Shown in pieces: positions 56,324 through 64,000 of a DNA stretch of 64,000 bases. How positions within the stretch are numbered: the stretch's first letter is position 1; each line of letters starts with the position of its first letter. The notes under the pieces are model-generated. The model made no database searches and was not told the origin of the DNA. It saw only the letters and a list, made by a program, of their open reading frames with translations. This DNA comes from Zobellia barbeyronii. GTDB lineage: Bacteria; Bacteroidota; Bacteroidia; Flavobacteriales; Flavobacteriaceae. Location: positions 186,001-250,000 of the forward strand of contig NZ_JACATN010000004.1 of assembly GCF_018603515.1 (NCBI RefSeq). The letters are read 5' to 3'. A program made the position numbers and the translations under genes.

Positions 56324-56366
56324 TATATTTGGTAAACCAATTTGGTAAACCAGTATGGGTAACCAA
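56324..56366 (+). promoter_or_regulatory. Promoter of the SusC operon with three tandem GntR-type operators
   Basis: TATATTTG at 56324-56331 fits the -7 element; a clear -33 TTTG is not visible. TTGGTAAACCAA starts at 56329, overlapping it. TTGGTAAACCAG follows at 56342 and ATGGGTAACCAA at 56355, each 13 bp later. The third is weaker (10 of 12 against the PL17 copy). Same architecture as upstream of PL17 and the kinase. The leader to susC is about 300 nt. Confidence 0.78.
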
Positions 56367-56435
56367 TTGAAAAAGAGAATTACTAGCTAATATTAATTTA
56401 AGAAATATTTGATGAAAATATAAAGTACTTAAATA

Positions 56436-56466
56436 AAAAAAGGACGGGCGCACACCCATCCTTTTT
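56436..56466 (+). terminator. Hairpin with T-run inside the susC leader
   Basis: AAAAAGGACGGG pairs with CCCATCCTTTTT across CGCACAC, with one C-A mismatch, and ends in a T-run. It lies between the operators and susC, so it would terminate or attenuate the transcript started upstream, or serve a separate leader RNA. A second hairpin, TTACTTC with GAAGTAA, follows at about 56475-56498. Confidence 0.6.
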
Positions 56467-56640
56467 AACTAAAATTACTTCATTCTGAAGGGAAGTAACA
56501 CAACGAACACGTACACTTTACTATACACGCTCATTACAAAAATACAAAATTCAAAAACGTTAATGAGTTACGTGCTATAGTAAGTTGATGATTAAATGGA
56601 ATTCTCGCACAGTTTCATTTAGGCGTCGGGCCTTAAACCG

Positions 56641-59600
56641 ATGAACATTACTAACTTAACTTTAACACAAATGAATTTTAAAAACAAATTAGCACTAATA
56701 CTTGCGCTGTTTATAAACGCCGCAATATTTGCTCAAGACGCGTCTACTATATCGGGTACGATTGTAGATGACGCTAACGTACCAATTCCTGGCGTAAATG
56801 TCGTTATTTCCGGTACCACAACAGGTACTGCAACAGATTTTGACGGACTTTATACTATAGACGCTAATAGTGGCGACGTTCTTCAATTTTCCTATATCGG
56901 TTATGTAACTCAAAGTATAACTGTAGGAGACCAAGAGACTATTAATGTTGTAATGACCGAAGATGCTGCATTACTTGATGAAGTTGTCGTAGTAGGTTAT
57001 GGAACACAAAAAAAATCACACCTAACAGGTTCTATTTCAAAAGTTGTCAATGATGATTTAGGTCAGATAGCTGTATCTAGGGTTGATGAGGCTTTAGTAG
57101 GTCAGGTATCGGGGGTAAATATTCAAGCTACTGATGGTGAAGCCGGTGCTGCACCAACAATTAACATTAGAGGTGTTGGCTCTATGGCAGGTGACTCCAC
57201 TCCATTGGTTGTAGTAGATGGTGTGATTGTAAATGCTGATTTCTTAGGGTCCTTAAATATGAATGATGTAGAATCTTTTGAAATTTTAAAAGATGCTGCT
57301 TCATCTGCAATATATGGTTCTAAAGGTGCTAACGGCATCATTATGATCTCAATGAAAGCTGGAGTTGAAGGAAAGACTAAATTCAACTATAGCACTTTTA
57401 CTGGTTTTAAAGAGGCAAGACATAGTGATTCATATACTTTTTCAATTGAAGACACTGCTGCTGCAGAATTAGCAGCTACTGGTTCTATTTCTGACCGAAC
57501 TGCTTACAAGCAATTAATAGGTATAGATCGTTCTTGGCAAGATGAAATTTTTGATGGAGGTACAATAACCAGTCATTCATTAAGCGCAAGAGGTGGTAAT
57601 TCAAACACTAAATTTAGTACTGCAATTAACTTCTCAAATGATGAAGGTGTACTGTTAACTGATAATTTTAAGAAGTATGGCTTAAGATTAAAAGTAGATA
57701 CTAAGGTTAATGAAAAATTCTCTTTTGGTGCTAGTTTAACTCCTTCATATACTAACAGAAGACGTTTTGATGGTTCTACACATGATATTTTAAGACAAAC
57801 GAACTGGTTACCTGTGTATCATGATACAAATACTATCCAGTATGTGGATAGAGGGGTTTATCCAGATGTTGTTGTGGGAGATTATGCTCTTCAAAGACAT
57901 TTTGATAACTATGACTTATATGGTGATGGCAGTGCTTTAGTAGATATTAGTAATACATCAAACACAAATCCTGCTGCTAAAATTCTAGAAAGAGAGCGTA
58001 GTGACAAAAAATTTAAACTTTTTGGAAGTGTTTATGGTAATTATAATATTACTAAAAACTTAAGTTTTAGAACTACTTTATCTGGATCATATCAAGATAC
58101 GAAAAGAACAAGATGGCAAGGAGTTCTGTCTAACAGAAATGGTGCTTCCGCAGCCTCCATGAATGAAATTACGCAAAGAGAAACATATCTTTTAACAGAT
58201 AACTTCTTTTCTTACAACAACGAGTTTGGAAAGCATGAGATTGGAGTTATTCTAGGGGTAACAGGAGAAAGTAAGAAATCTTTTTATTCTAGTATTTCAG
58301 GTACTGGCTACACATCAGATGCTGTTAAACAAATTACAAATGCCACTGTAATTTCTGGCGCTGATGCGTTTGAATGGGAGAAAAATGGATTGTCTTATGT
58401 TACTAGGCTAAACTATGCGTATGACAATAAATACCTAGCTTCTTTTAGCTATAGAAGAGATGGTAGTTCTATTTTCGGTAATGAATTTAAGTACGGTAAC
58501 TTTATGGCAGCTTCTGTTGGTTGGAATGTTGCCGAAGAAGCTTTTTTAAGAGATAGCGATATTGTAAATAAACTTAAGTTTAGAGCTAGTTACGGTGTTA
58601 CTGGTAACGATTTATTAAATGTAGGTAGTGTTAATCCTGATACCAGTAGTAGTACTAGTTCTTTAAGTACTGGTAACTTACTTGTAGATAACTATCCTTA
58701 TCTAGCATTATTAGGCTCTACTACAGCAGTTGTTGATGGAGGTTTAGAAGCTGGTTTTAATCCATTAAATATTGCTAACCCTGATTTGAAATGGGAGCGT
58801 TTGGTAGAATTTAACCCTGGTATTGATTTTGGATTCTTTAATAATATACTGTCTGGTTCTGTAGATTATTATCAAAGAACTAGTGACCAATTACTTTTGA
58901 ATAACCCTATTTCGGTTACAACTGGTTTTAATAGTGCTTTAGTAAACTTAGGTGAAGTTAAAAATGAAGGTTTCGAAGTTGAGTTAAGAACTAAAAATAT
59001 TAATAAAGAAAATCTTAGATGGAGTTCTTCATTTATTTTTAGTACCAATAAAAACACTTTAGTAGATTTTGCTGATTCTGATGGGCAAATTCAAAATGTT
59101 GATAGTAAAAGAGCTGCAGAATGGGTTAACTTAGAAGGGCAACCTATATCAACTTTTTATGGTTGGGTTGTAGATGAAGATATTCCTTTGGAATACATAA
59201 ACAATCCATATCACCCAATTGGAGGAGAAGCACAAGATGTTTATGTGAAAGATTTAAATGGTGATGGCATTATTGATGACGAAGACAAAGCTGCATTAGG
59301 AGATCCTTATCCAGATTTTGTATGGAGTTTCACAAATGATTTTAAGTTTGGCAATATCGATTTCAGTTTTATGTTCCAAGGTTCTCACGGTGCGGAAGTT
59401 CGTAATATGGGTGACCAATATATCTTTAATCAGTTTAATGGAGGTCAAGATTTCAACCCAGATACTACACCTAATCAAGGTTTTATTAAGGAAAAAATAT
59501 TTACTAATGATATTATTCAAGATGCTTCTTATATAGCACTTCGTAATGTAAATATTGGTTATAATTTTGATAAAGACCTTTTATCTAAATACGGTGTTTC

Positions 59601-59772
59601 TGGATTAAGACTTTATGCTGCAGGACAGAACTTAATGTATAAAACAGCAGATGATTACACTGGTTTCAACCCAGAATCTATTGACCGTACCAGTCCTACT
59701 ACTTATGGATACCAACGTGCGGGTTCTCCAATTTTCAGAACAATATCTGTAGGTTTAAATCTTGATTTCTAA
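56641..59772 (+). CDS. SusC-type TonB-dependent alginate-oligomer receptor
   Basis: This 1043-residue receptor has a signal peptide (the more natural start may be the second ATG at 56671), a CarboxypepD_reg domain (SGTIVDDANVPIPGVNVVISG), a TonB-box/plug region with VVVGYGTQKKSHLTGSIS and a barrel ending LNLDF. The plug carries the SusC signature GANGIIMI. The following susD gene and two PL7 lyase genes assign it to alginate-oligomer import. The operon is susC-susD-PKD-PL7-PL7 with gaps of 8 to 34 nt. Confidence 0.93.
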   Translation: MNITNLTLTQMNFKNKLALILALFINAAIFAQDASTISGTIVDDANVPIPGVNVVISGTTTGTATDFDGLYTIDANSGDVLQFSYIGYVTQSITVGDQETINVVMTEDAALLDEVVVVGYGTQKKSHLTGSISKVVNDDLGQIAVSRVDEALVGQVSGVNIQATDGEAGAAPTINIRGVGSMAGDSTPLVVVDGVIVNADFLGSLNMNDVESFEILKDAASSAIYGSKGANGIIMISMKAGVEGKTKFNYSTFTGFKEARHSDSYTFSIEDTAAAELAATGSISDRTAYKQLIGIDRSWQDEIFDGGTITSHSLSARGGNSNTKFSTAINFSNDEGVLLTDNFKKYGLRLKVDTKVNEKFSFGASLTPSYTNRRRFDGSTHDILRQTNWLPVYHDTNTIQYVDRGVYPDVVVGDYALQRHFDNYDLYGDGSALVDISNTSNTNPAAKILERERSDKKFKLFGSVYGNYNITKNLSFRTTLSGSYQDTKRTRWQGVLSNRNGASAASMNEITQRETYLLTDNFFSYNNEFGKHEIGVILGVTGESKKSFYSSISGTGYTSDAVKQITNATVISGADAFEWEKNGLSYVTRLNYAYDNKYLASFSYRRDGSSIFGNEFKYGNFMAASVGWNVAEEAFLRDSDIVNKLKFRASYGVTGNDLLNVGSVNPDTSSSTSSLSTGNLLVDNYPYLALLGSTTAVVDGGLEAGFNPLNIANPDLKWERLVEFNPGIDFGFFNNILSGSVDYYQRTSDQLLLNNPISVTTGFNSALVNLGEVKNEGFEVELRTKNINKENLRWSSSFIFSTNKNTLVDFADSDGQIQNVDSKRAAEWVNLEGQPISTFYGWVVDEDIPLEYINNPYHPIGGEAQDVYVKDLNGDGIIDDEDKAALGDPYPDFVWSFTNDFKFGNIDFSFMFQGSHGAEVRNMGDQYIFNQFNGGQDFNPDTTPNQGFIKEKIFTNDIIQDASYIALRNVNIGYNFDKDLLSKYGVSGLRLYAAGQNLMYKTADDYTGFNPESIDRTSPTTYGYQRAGSPIFRTISVGLNLDF

Positions 59773-59801
59773 TTAGAAAATAACATAAAACAATATAAAT
59801 C

Positions 59802-61232
59802 ATGAAACAATATAAATATATAACCTTGCTTTTAATAGTAGCTGTATTAGCTTCTTGTCAAAGTGACTTTTTAGAACCAGCACCTTCATCTGGAGTAACT
59901 TCTGCAAATTATTACACAAATGCAGCAGAAGTTGAGACTGCAGTAGTTAATATGTACGATGGTATACAGGGTGTTAATAGCACCAGTTCAGGTGTTAATC
60001 ATGGTGTTATGTACGAATTTTACTTAACTGAAATGCGTAGTGACAACACTAGAACAAAAAGCCAAGAAGGTGAAGCTGCTCAATTTGAATCTTACACAAT
60101 TCAAGCTACTAACGGTATTGTAGCAGATTATTATTCAAGTTTTTACAATGTAATATTTAGAGCTAATGTAGTTTTGGACAATTTAAGCGTAGTGGAAGAT
60201 GCTTCCAAAGCTGTTTCTTTTGAAGCTGAAGCCAAATTTGTAAGAGCTTATGCGTATTTTAACTTAGTACGTTTGTTTGGAGATATACCATTAATTGATG
60301 GTGTAATTACTCCATTGGAAACTGAAGTTCAATTTAAGAGAGTTTCAAGCGCGCAAATTTATGATTTAATAGAAAGCGATTTAACTACTGCTATAGCAGG
60401 TTTGGATAATAGCTTTAAAACAAGAGGTTCTAAGGCAGCAGCACAAGCGTTGTTAGCCAAAGCATATCTTACGCAAGGTGAAAATTATGCTGATGCTCAG
60501 GGTTTGTGTGAAGATATAATGGCATCTGGTTTTGCATTAGAGCCTGATTTTAGTGATGTTTTTTACCAAGAGTTAAATGACGAGATTATTTTTGCTGTTG
60601 GTTATGCTTCTGCATTATCTAGTGACAGCCAACTATTTTCAGCAGAATGGATGAATGGTGTTGGTAGAAGTAGTGGTGTAAATTATGTTACCGCAGATGC
60701 GGTTGCTGCTTTAGATGTTTCTGGAGGAGATAGAACACAATTTTCGTATAGAATAGACCCTAGTCAAACTACACAAAATCAAGTTACTAAGTATTTACCA
60801 AATGGCGAAGACGGTGGAGCTGATGGTAAAACATTTTTATCAGATGCTACTTTAGCTGGAAACGATTGGATTGTACTGCGTTACGCAGATGTTTTATTAA
60901 TGCATGTTGAGGCTATTATGGCTGGTGGTGCAGAGACTTCTAGTTCTCCTGCAGTTGCTTCATTTCAAGCAATTAGAGATAGAGCTGGTTTAACAACTCC
61001 TGTTACTACTCCTATTACTAAAGCTGATTTACTTTTAGAAAGAAGAATGGAACTTGCATTTGAAAACCATAGATTTTTTGATTTAGTACGTTTAGGGGCT
61101 GCAGAATCTACTTTGTCTGCATTTTCAGCAACTAACGGTTTAGGGTATTCAACTTCAGATTTGCTATTACCATTTCCTCAAAGTGAAATAAATTTAAGTA
61201 ATGGGATATTAACTCAAAATCCAGGGTACTAA
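59802..61232 (+). CDS. SusD/RagB-family surface lipoprotein
   Basis: This 476-residue protein has a lipobox (VLASC, Cys19), the SusD TPR-like N-terminal half (EAKFVRAYAYFNLVRLFGDIPLI) and the RagB-type C-terminus (RRMELAFENHRFFDLVRLG). It forms the lid of the SusC transporter and binds alginate oligosaccharide. It lies 29 nt after susC. Confidence 0.93.
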   Translation: MKQYKYITLLLIVAVLASCQSDFLEPAPSSGVTSANYYTNAAEVETAVVNMYDGIQGVNSTSSGVNHGVMYEFYLTEMRSDNTRTKSQEGEAAQFESYTIQATNGIVADYYSSFYNVIFRANVVLDNLSVVEDASKAVSFEAEAKFVRAYAYFNLVRLFGDIPLIDGVITPLETEVQFKRVSSAQIYDLIESDLTTAIAGLDNSFKTRGSKAAAQALLAKAYLTQGENYADAQGLCEDIMASGFALEPDFSDVFYQELNDEIIFAVGYASALSSDSQLFSAEWMNGVGRSSGVNYVTADAVAALDVSGGDRTQFSYRIDPSQTTQNQVTKYLPNGEDGGADGKTFLSDATLAGNDWIVLRYADVLLMHVEAIMAGGAETSSSPAVASFQAIRDRAGLTTPVTTPITKADLLLERRMELAFENHRFFDLVRLGAAESTLSAFSATNGLGYSTSDLLLPFPQSEINLSNGILTQNPGY

Positions 61233-61266
61233 ATCATTCCCAAATTAATAAATAAAAAAGTTAAAA

Positions 61267-62199
61267 ATGGAAAATATAAAATCAATAAATAAACTTATAG
61301 CATCGCTATCTCTGTTGGCAATTGTGTCTTCATGCGACCCGACAATTGACAGTTTAAGTTACGATTTACCAGAAGCTAATTCAAAGGCTGATGAAACACC
61401 TCCAAGTGCTAGTTTTTCCGCAACGGAAACAGAAGATTATTTAACATATACTTTTGGTAACACTTCTTCTAGTGCTACAGCTTATACATGGAGTTATGGA
61501 GATGGTAACGCCTCAGGTGGTGTTGATGGAATGAATACATATTCAACCGTAGGAACTTATATTGTTACGTTAACCGCTTCGGATAATTTAGGAGTAACGA
61601 GTACTTCTACTTTGGAAATTGAAGTTGTTGAGCCAGAAGAACCTGCAGCGATTATACCAGAAATTTTGAATGGAGATTTTGCAAATGGACAGGATGATTG
61701 GAAGATTGCAGATTTTACTGGAGGAACAAGAGATCCTTTTAATGGTAGTAGTGATGGTTCTTTCTTTAATTATGACGGTTCGGATAATGGTTCTAAAACT
61801 GCTGGTGCAAAATGGACACAAGGAACTTCAGCTGGCGAATGGGTAAGTGCTAGTACTAGATATGCATACCAAGCATTAACTGTTACTCCTAATACAGAAT
61901 ATATTTTAGAATATGAATATGCCATAAAAGATGACACGGCTACTGATCCAACAGGAGGAAGAAGAATAGTTGGTGAAATATTGGATGGTCATTTTGCTGA
62001 TGGTGTTGATGCTGTTGCTAGTTCTGAGGCAGGTGCACGTGCAAGTCATGTTGGAACCAATGCTGGTGGAAAAACATCTTTTACTTTAGTAAAAGAACAA
62101 TTCACATCTAATGCTTCTGGTGAAATTTCAATTTGGATATATGGGGTTACACCTGTTGATGCTTATGTAGATAATGTTAAAGTTTACCCAGTAGATTAA
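61267..62199 (+). CDS. PKD-domain lipoprotein, probable surface glycan-binding protein
   Basis: This 310-residue protein has a lipoprotein signal (LLAIVSSC, Cys23), one PKD domain (about residues 42-120: SFSATETEDYLTYTFGNTS, WSYGDGNAS, YSTVGTYIVTLTASD), and a C-terminal beta-sandwich resembling a carbohydrate-binding module (ILNGDFANGQDDWKI through VYPVD). Position third in the operon fits SusE/SusF-like alginate binding. The enzymatic motif is absent. Confidence 0.85.
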   Translation: MENIKSINKLIASLSLLAIVSSCDPTIDSLSYDLPEANSKADETPPSASFSATETEDYLTYTFGNTSSSATAYTWSYGDGNASGGVDGMNTYSTVGTYIVTLTASDNLGVTSTSTLEIEVVEPEEPAAIIPEILNGDFANGQDDWKIADFTGGTRDPFNGSSDGSFFNYDGSDNGSKTAGAKWTQGTSAGEWVSASTRYAYQALTVTPNTEYILEYEYAIKDDTATDPTGGRRIVGEILDGHFADGVDAVASSEAGARASHVGTNAGGKTSFTLVKEQFTSNASGEISIWIYGVTPVDAYVDNVKVYPVD

Positions 62200-62207
62200 T
62201 TTTAGAA

Positions 62208-63110
62208 ATGACTAGTTTTCTAAAATATAAATTATCTGTCATAGTAATTATACTTGTATCTGTGAACGTGTCTTGTCAAACGACAAGGCACGGAACAGAT
62301 ACAAAAATTAAAAAAGAAAAGTCTAAAAAAAAGAAGGTTAAACTTTCTAAAATAGATCTTAGTTATTGGAAAGTTACCATACCAGAGGGTACAGGAAAAG
62401 GAGGAGCAATTAGTGTTGAGCCACCAGAGATTTTAAATTATGCTACAAATAAGACTTTAAAACCTTATATGTATAATGACTCTACAAAAGGAGCGCTAAC
62501 ATTTTATGCCTACCCTACCTCAGCTACTACAGCCAATACAAAATATTCCAGATCAGAACTTAGAGAACAAATGGTTCCAGGTGACGATAATACAAATTGG
62601 ACTTTTAAACAAGGAGGATCATTAAAAGCAAAACTTGCTGTTGATGAAGTTTCTCGTGATGAAAATGGTAAATATCATAAAATTATCATTTTGCAAATAC
62701 ATGGACGTCTAACAAATGAACAACGAGATTTAATTGGCCAGAAAGACAATAACGCCCCTCCAGTATTAAAGATTTACTGGCAGAATGGTAAGGTTAGAGT
62801 TAAGACCAAAAAACTAAAATACGCAGGTGCAAATTCAATAGGAATATTACATGAAGAGGCTTGGACAGATGATGAAGGATTCAATTTTGAAGAAGAAGTA
62901 GGTTTTAGAAAATTTCAGATTGAAGTGAAAGTTTCCGATGGAAAAATGGTGGTTTCATTAAACAAAACTGAATTCGCCGTTTATGATGATTTCAATATGA
63001 AACGTTGGGGCATTTTCGAAAATTACTTCAAAGCAGGTAATTATTTTCAAAGCAGGGATGAAGGTTCTTTTGCTAAAGTTAGTTTTTATGAACTTGAAGT
63101 AAACCATTAA
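62208..63110 (+). CDS. Alginate lyase PL7, predicted lipoprotein or exported
   Basis: This 300-residue enzyme has an N-terminal hydrophobic stretch ending NVSC, a non-standard lipobox, and a Lys-rich linker before the PL7 jelly-roll. PL7 blocks are intact: YSRSELREQM (catalytic Arg), IILQIHGRL (Gln-His), and YFKAGNYFQ with the catalytic Tyr. It endolytically cleaves alginate by beta-elimination. Its linker is basic, whereas the next paralogue has an acidic one, so the two may be placed or targeted differently. Gap to the PKD gene is 8 nt. Confidence 0.93.
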   Translation: MTSFLKYKLSVIVIILVSVNVSCQTTRHGTDTKIKKEKSKKKKVKLSKIDLSYWKVTIPEGTGKGGAISVEPPEILNYATNKTLKPYMYNDSTKGALTFYAYPTSATTANTKYSRSELREQMVPGDDNTNWTFKQGGSLKAKLAVDEVSRDENGKYHKIIILQIHGRLTNEQRDLIGQKDNNAPPVLKIYWQNGKVRVKTKKLKYAGANSIGILHEEAWTDDEGFNFEEEVGFRKFQIEVKVSDGKMVVSLNKTEFAVYDDFNMKRWGIFENYFKAGNYFQSRDEGSFAKVSFYELEVNH

Positions 63111-63121
63111 TAACAATACTT

Positions 63122-64000
63122 ATGAATTTCAACAGTGTTCAATATTTTTTTAAACAAGCAATTATTAAAAATTGCTTGTTTCTTATTGTACTGTTCAGTT
63201 TATGGAGTTGCGACAATTCTTCTGATGCTATTGAAAAAGAGGTTGAAGAGGAAATGGTTGAACAAGAAGAGATTCAAGAAGAAGTTGAAATTATAGAAGA
63301 GACACCTGAAGAGGTTGTTGAAGAAACATTTTTATTACCAAATATTGATTTAAGTAATTGGAAAGTTACCCTCCCAACTGGTAGTCCAGATGAAGTAGAG
63401 CCACCAGAAATATCTGACTACGCTACTGATGATCGCTTACTACCATATATGTATAATGACTCAACAGATGGAGCACTGGTTTTTTATACATCGCCAGGTT
63501 CATCAACCAACAATTCTTCTTACTCGCGAACAGAGCTGAGAGAGCAACTCGTTCCAGGAAGTAATAGCACAAACTGGACTTTTACCGAAGGTGGAACTAT
63601 GAAAGGAACTTTGGCCGTTGATGAAATTTCAAAAGATGCTGAAGGTAAATATCACCGTACCATAATTATGCAAATACACGGTAGACTTACTAATGCCCAG
63701 CGAGATTTAATAGAAGAAGATGATAATAATGCGCCACCAATTTTAAAAATTTATTGGCAGAATGGAAAAATCAGGGTATTAACCAAAGTGCTTAATGACC
63801 TCACTGCATCTGATGAAGAAATACTACATACGGATGCCTGGAGTGATAATGACGGCTATACTTTTTCAGAAGAAATTGGAACTAACAAATTCATTTTAGA
63901 AATAATTGCTTCAGAAGGTAGACTGGAAATCATTTTGAATGAAACAGAGTCCATTATTTACGAAGATATTCATATGGAAAAATGGGGCGTTTTCGAAAAT
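63122..64000 (+). CDS. Alginate lyase PL7 lipoprotein, partial (window end)
   Basis: The frame runs from the ATG at 63122 to the window edge (293 codons seen), so the last part of the PL7 domain is missing. It has a lipoprotein signal (LFSLWSC), followed by a long acidic Glu/Val-rich linker (about residues 35-80) typical of outer-membrane display, then YSRTELREQL, IIMQIHGRL and a PL7 core. It is a clear paralogue of the previous gene and 11 nt after it. Probably the surface-exposed endolyase. Confidence 0.9.
   Translation, partial: MNFNSVQYFFKQAIIKNCLFLIVLFSLWSCDNSSDAIEKEVEEEMVEQEEIQEEVEIIEETPEEVVEETFLLPNIDLSNWKVTLPTGSPDEVEPPEISDYATDDRLLPYMYNDSTDGALVFYTSPGSSTNNSSYSRTELREQLVPGSNSTNWTFTEGGTMKGTLAVDEISKDAEGKYHRTIIMQIHGRLTNAQRDLIEEDDNNAPPILKIYWQNGKIRVLTKVLNDLTASDEEILHTDAWSDNDGYTFSEEIGTNKFILEIIASEGRLEIILNETESIIYEDIHMEKWGVFEN

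Larger units (their letters stand above)
55496..56640. other. 1.1-kb non-coding interval upstream of susC
   Basis: It contains the kdgF promoter region on the minus side, and the susC promoter (56324-56366) and leader on the plus side. Apart from an unlikely 20-codon frame near 55870 no coding stretch is visible. It is the largest gap in the window. Confidence 0.6.

Noticed and set aside
1-64000. CRISPR arrays, insertion sequences, tRNA or rRNA genes
   Set aside because: No regularly spaced repeats, transposase motifs or tRNA cloverleaf sequences were recognised apart from the tmRNA.

Overview
The window looks like chromosome of a marine flavobacterium (Bacteroidota, Flavobacteriaceae, in the Zobellia/Maribacter/Cellulophaga neighbourhood). 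The support is SusC/SusD pairs, carboxypeptidase-regulatory-domain TonB receptors, Bacteroidota-type promoters (TTTG about 20 nt before TAnnTTTG), a tmRNA with a GDNNYALAA tag, no Shine-Dalgarno sequences, two sulfatases and an alginate-degradation locus. No tRNA, rRNA, CRISPR array or transposase was recognised. The genus is inference.

Layout. 1-31.4 kb is mostly housekeeping: a cut TPR protein, an FtsE-like ATPase, an EEP-family enzyme, a membrane-anchored Nudix-like protein, a sulfatase, a polyphosphate-glucokinase-type ROK kinase, typA/bipA, kdsA, a second sulfatase, a DUF1801 gene with one nonsense codon, a LYS1-like oxidoreductase, tmRNA, the conserved tesA/ybbA/ybbP neighbourhood, an AraC regulator with a flavodoxin-fold quinone reductase, a PhoD-like phosphatase, and a four-gene tetR-ABC-hlyD-tolC export operon.

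31.4-42.7 kb is an accessory stretch of plus-strand, AT-rich, mostly unknown small genes separated by spacers with gene fragments. It holds a two-gene unit (four-helix membrane protein plus a DndC-like PP-loop sulfurtransferase), a NERD-domain protein, a YHYH protein, a frameshifted gene and two duplicated fragments. 42.7-48.6 kb has a GH2 enzyme and a siderophore-type TonB receptor with a PepSY membrane protein.

48.6-64 kb is centred on alginate/uronate use: PL17 lyase, KdgF-like cupin, SusC, SusD, PKD lipoprotein and two PL7 lyases (the last cut by the window end), plus a divergent cluster (gluconokinase-like kinase; Tat-exported TIM-barrel protein; RraA-like protein). Three promoters here (before the kinase, PL17 and SusC) share one architecture: a TAnnTTTG -7 element runs directly into tandem 12-bp TTGGT-N2-ACCAA palindromes repeated every 13 bp. 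This resembles operators of hexuronate-type GntR repressors and ties PL17, the SusC operon and the divergent kinase cluster into one probable regulon. The regulator, DEH reductase, KDG kinase and KDPG aldolase are not in the window. Expected flow (inference): PL7 enzymes cut alginate at the surface, SusCD imports oligomers, PL17 releases unsaturated monouronate, and KdgF helps convert it to DEH.
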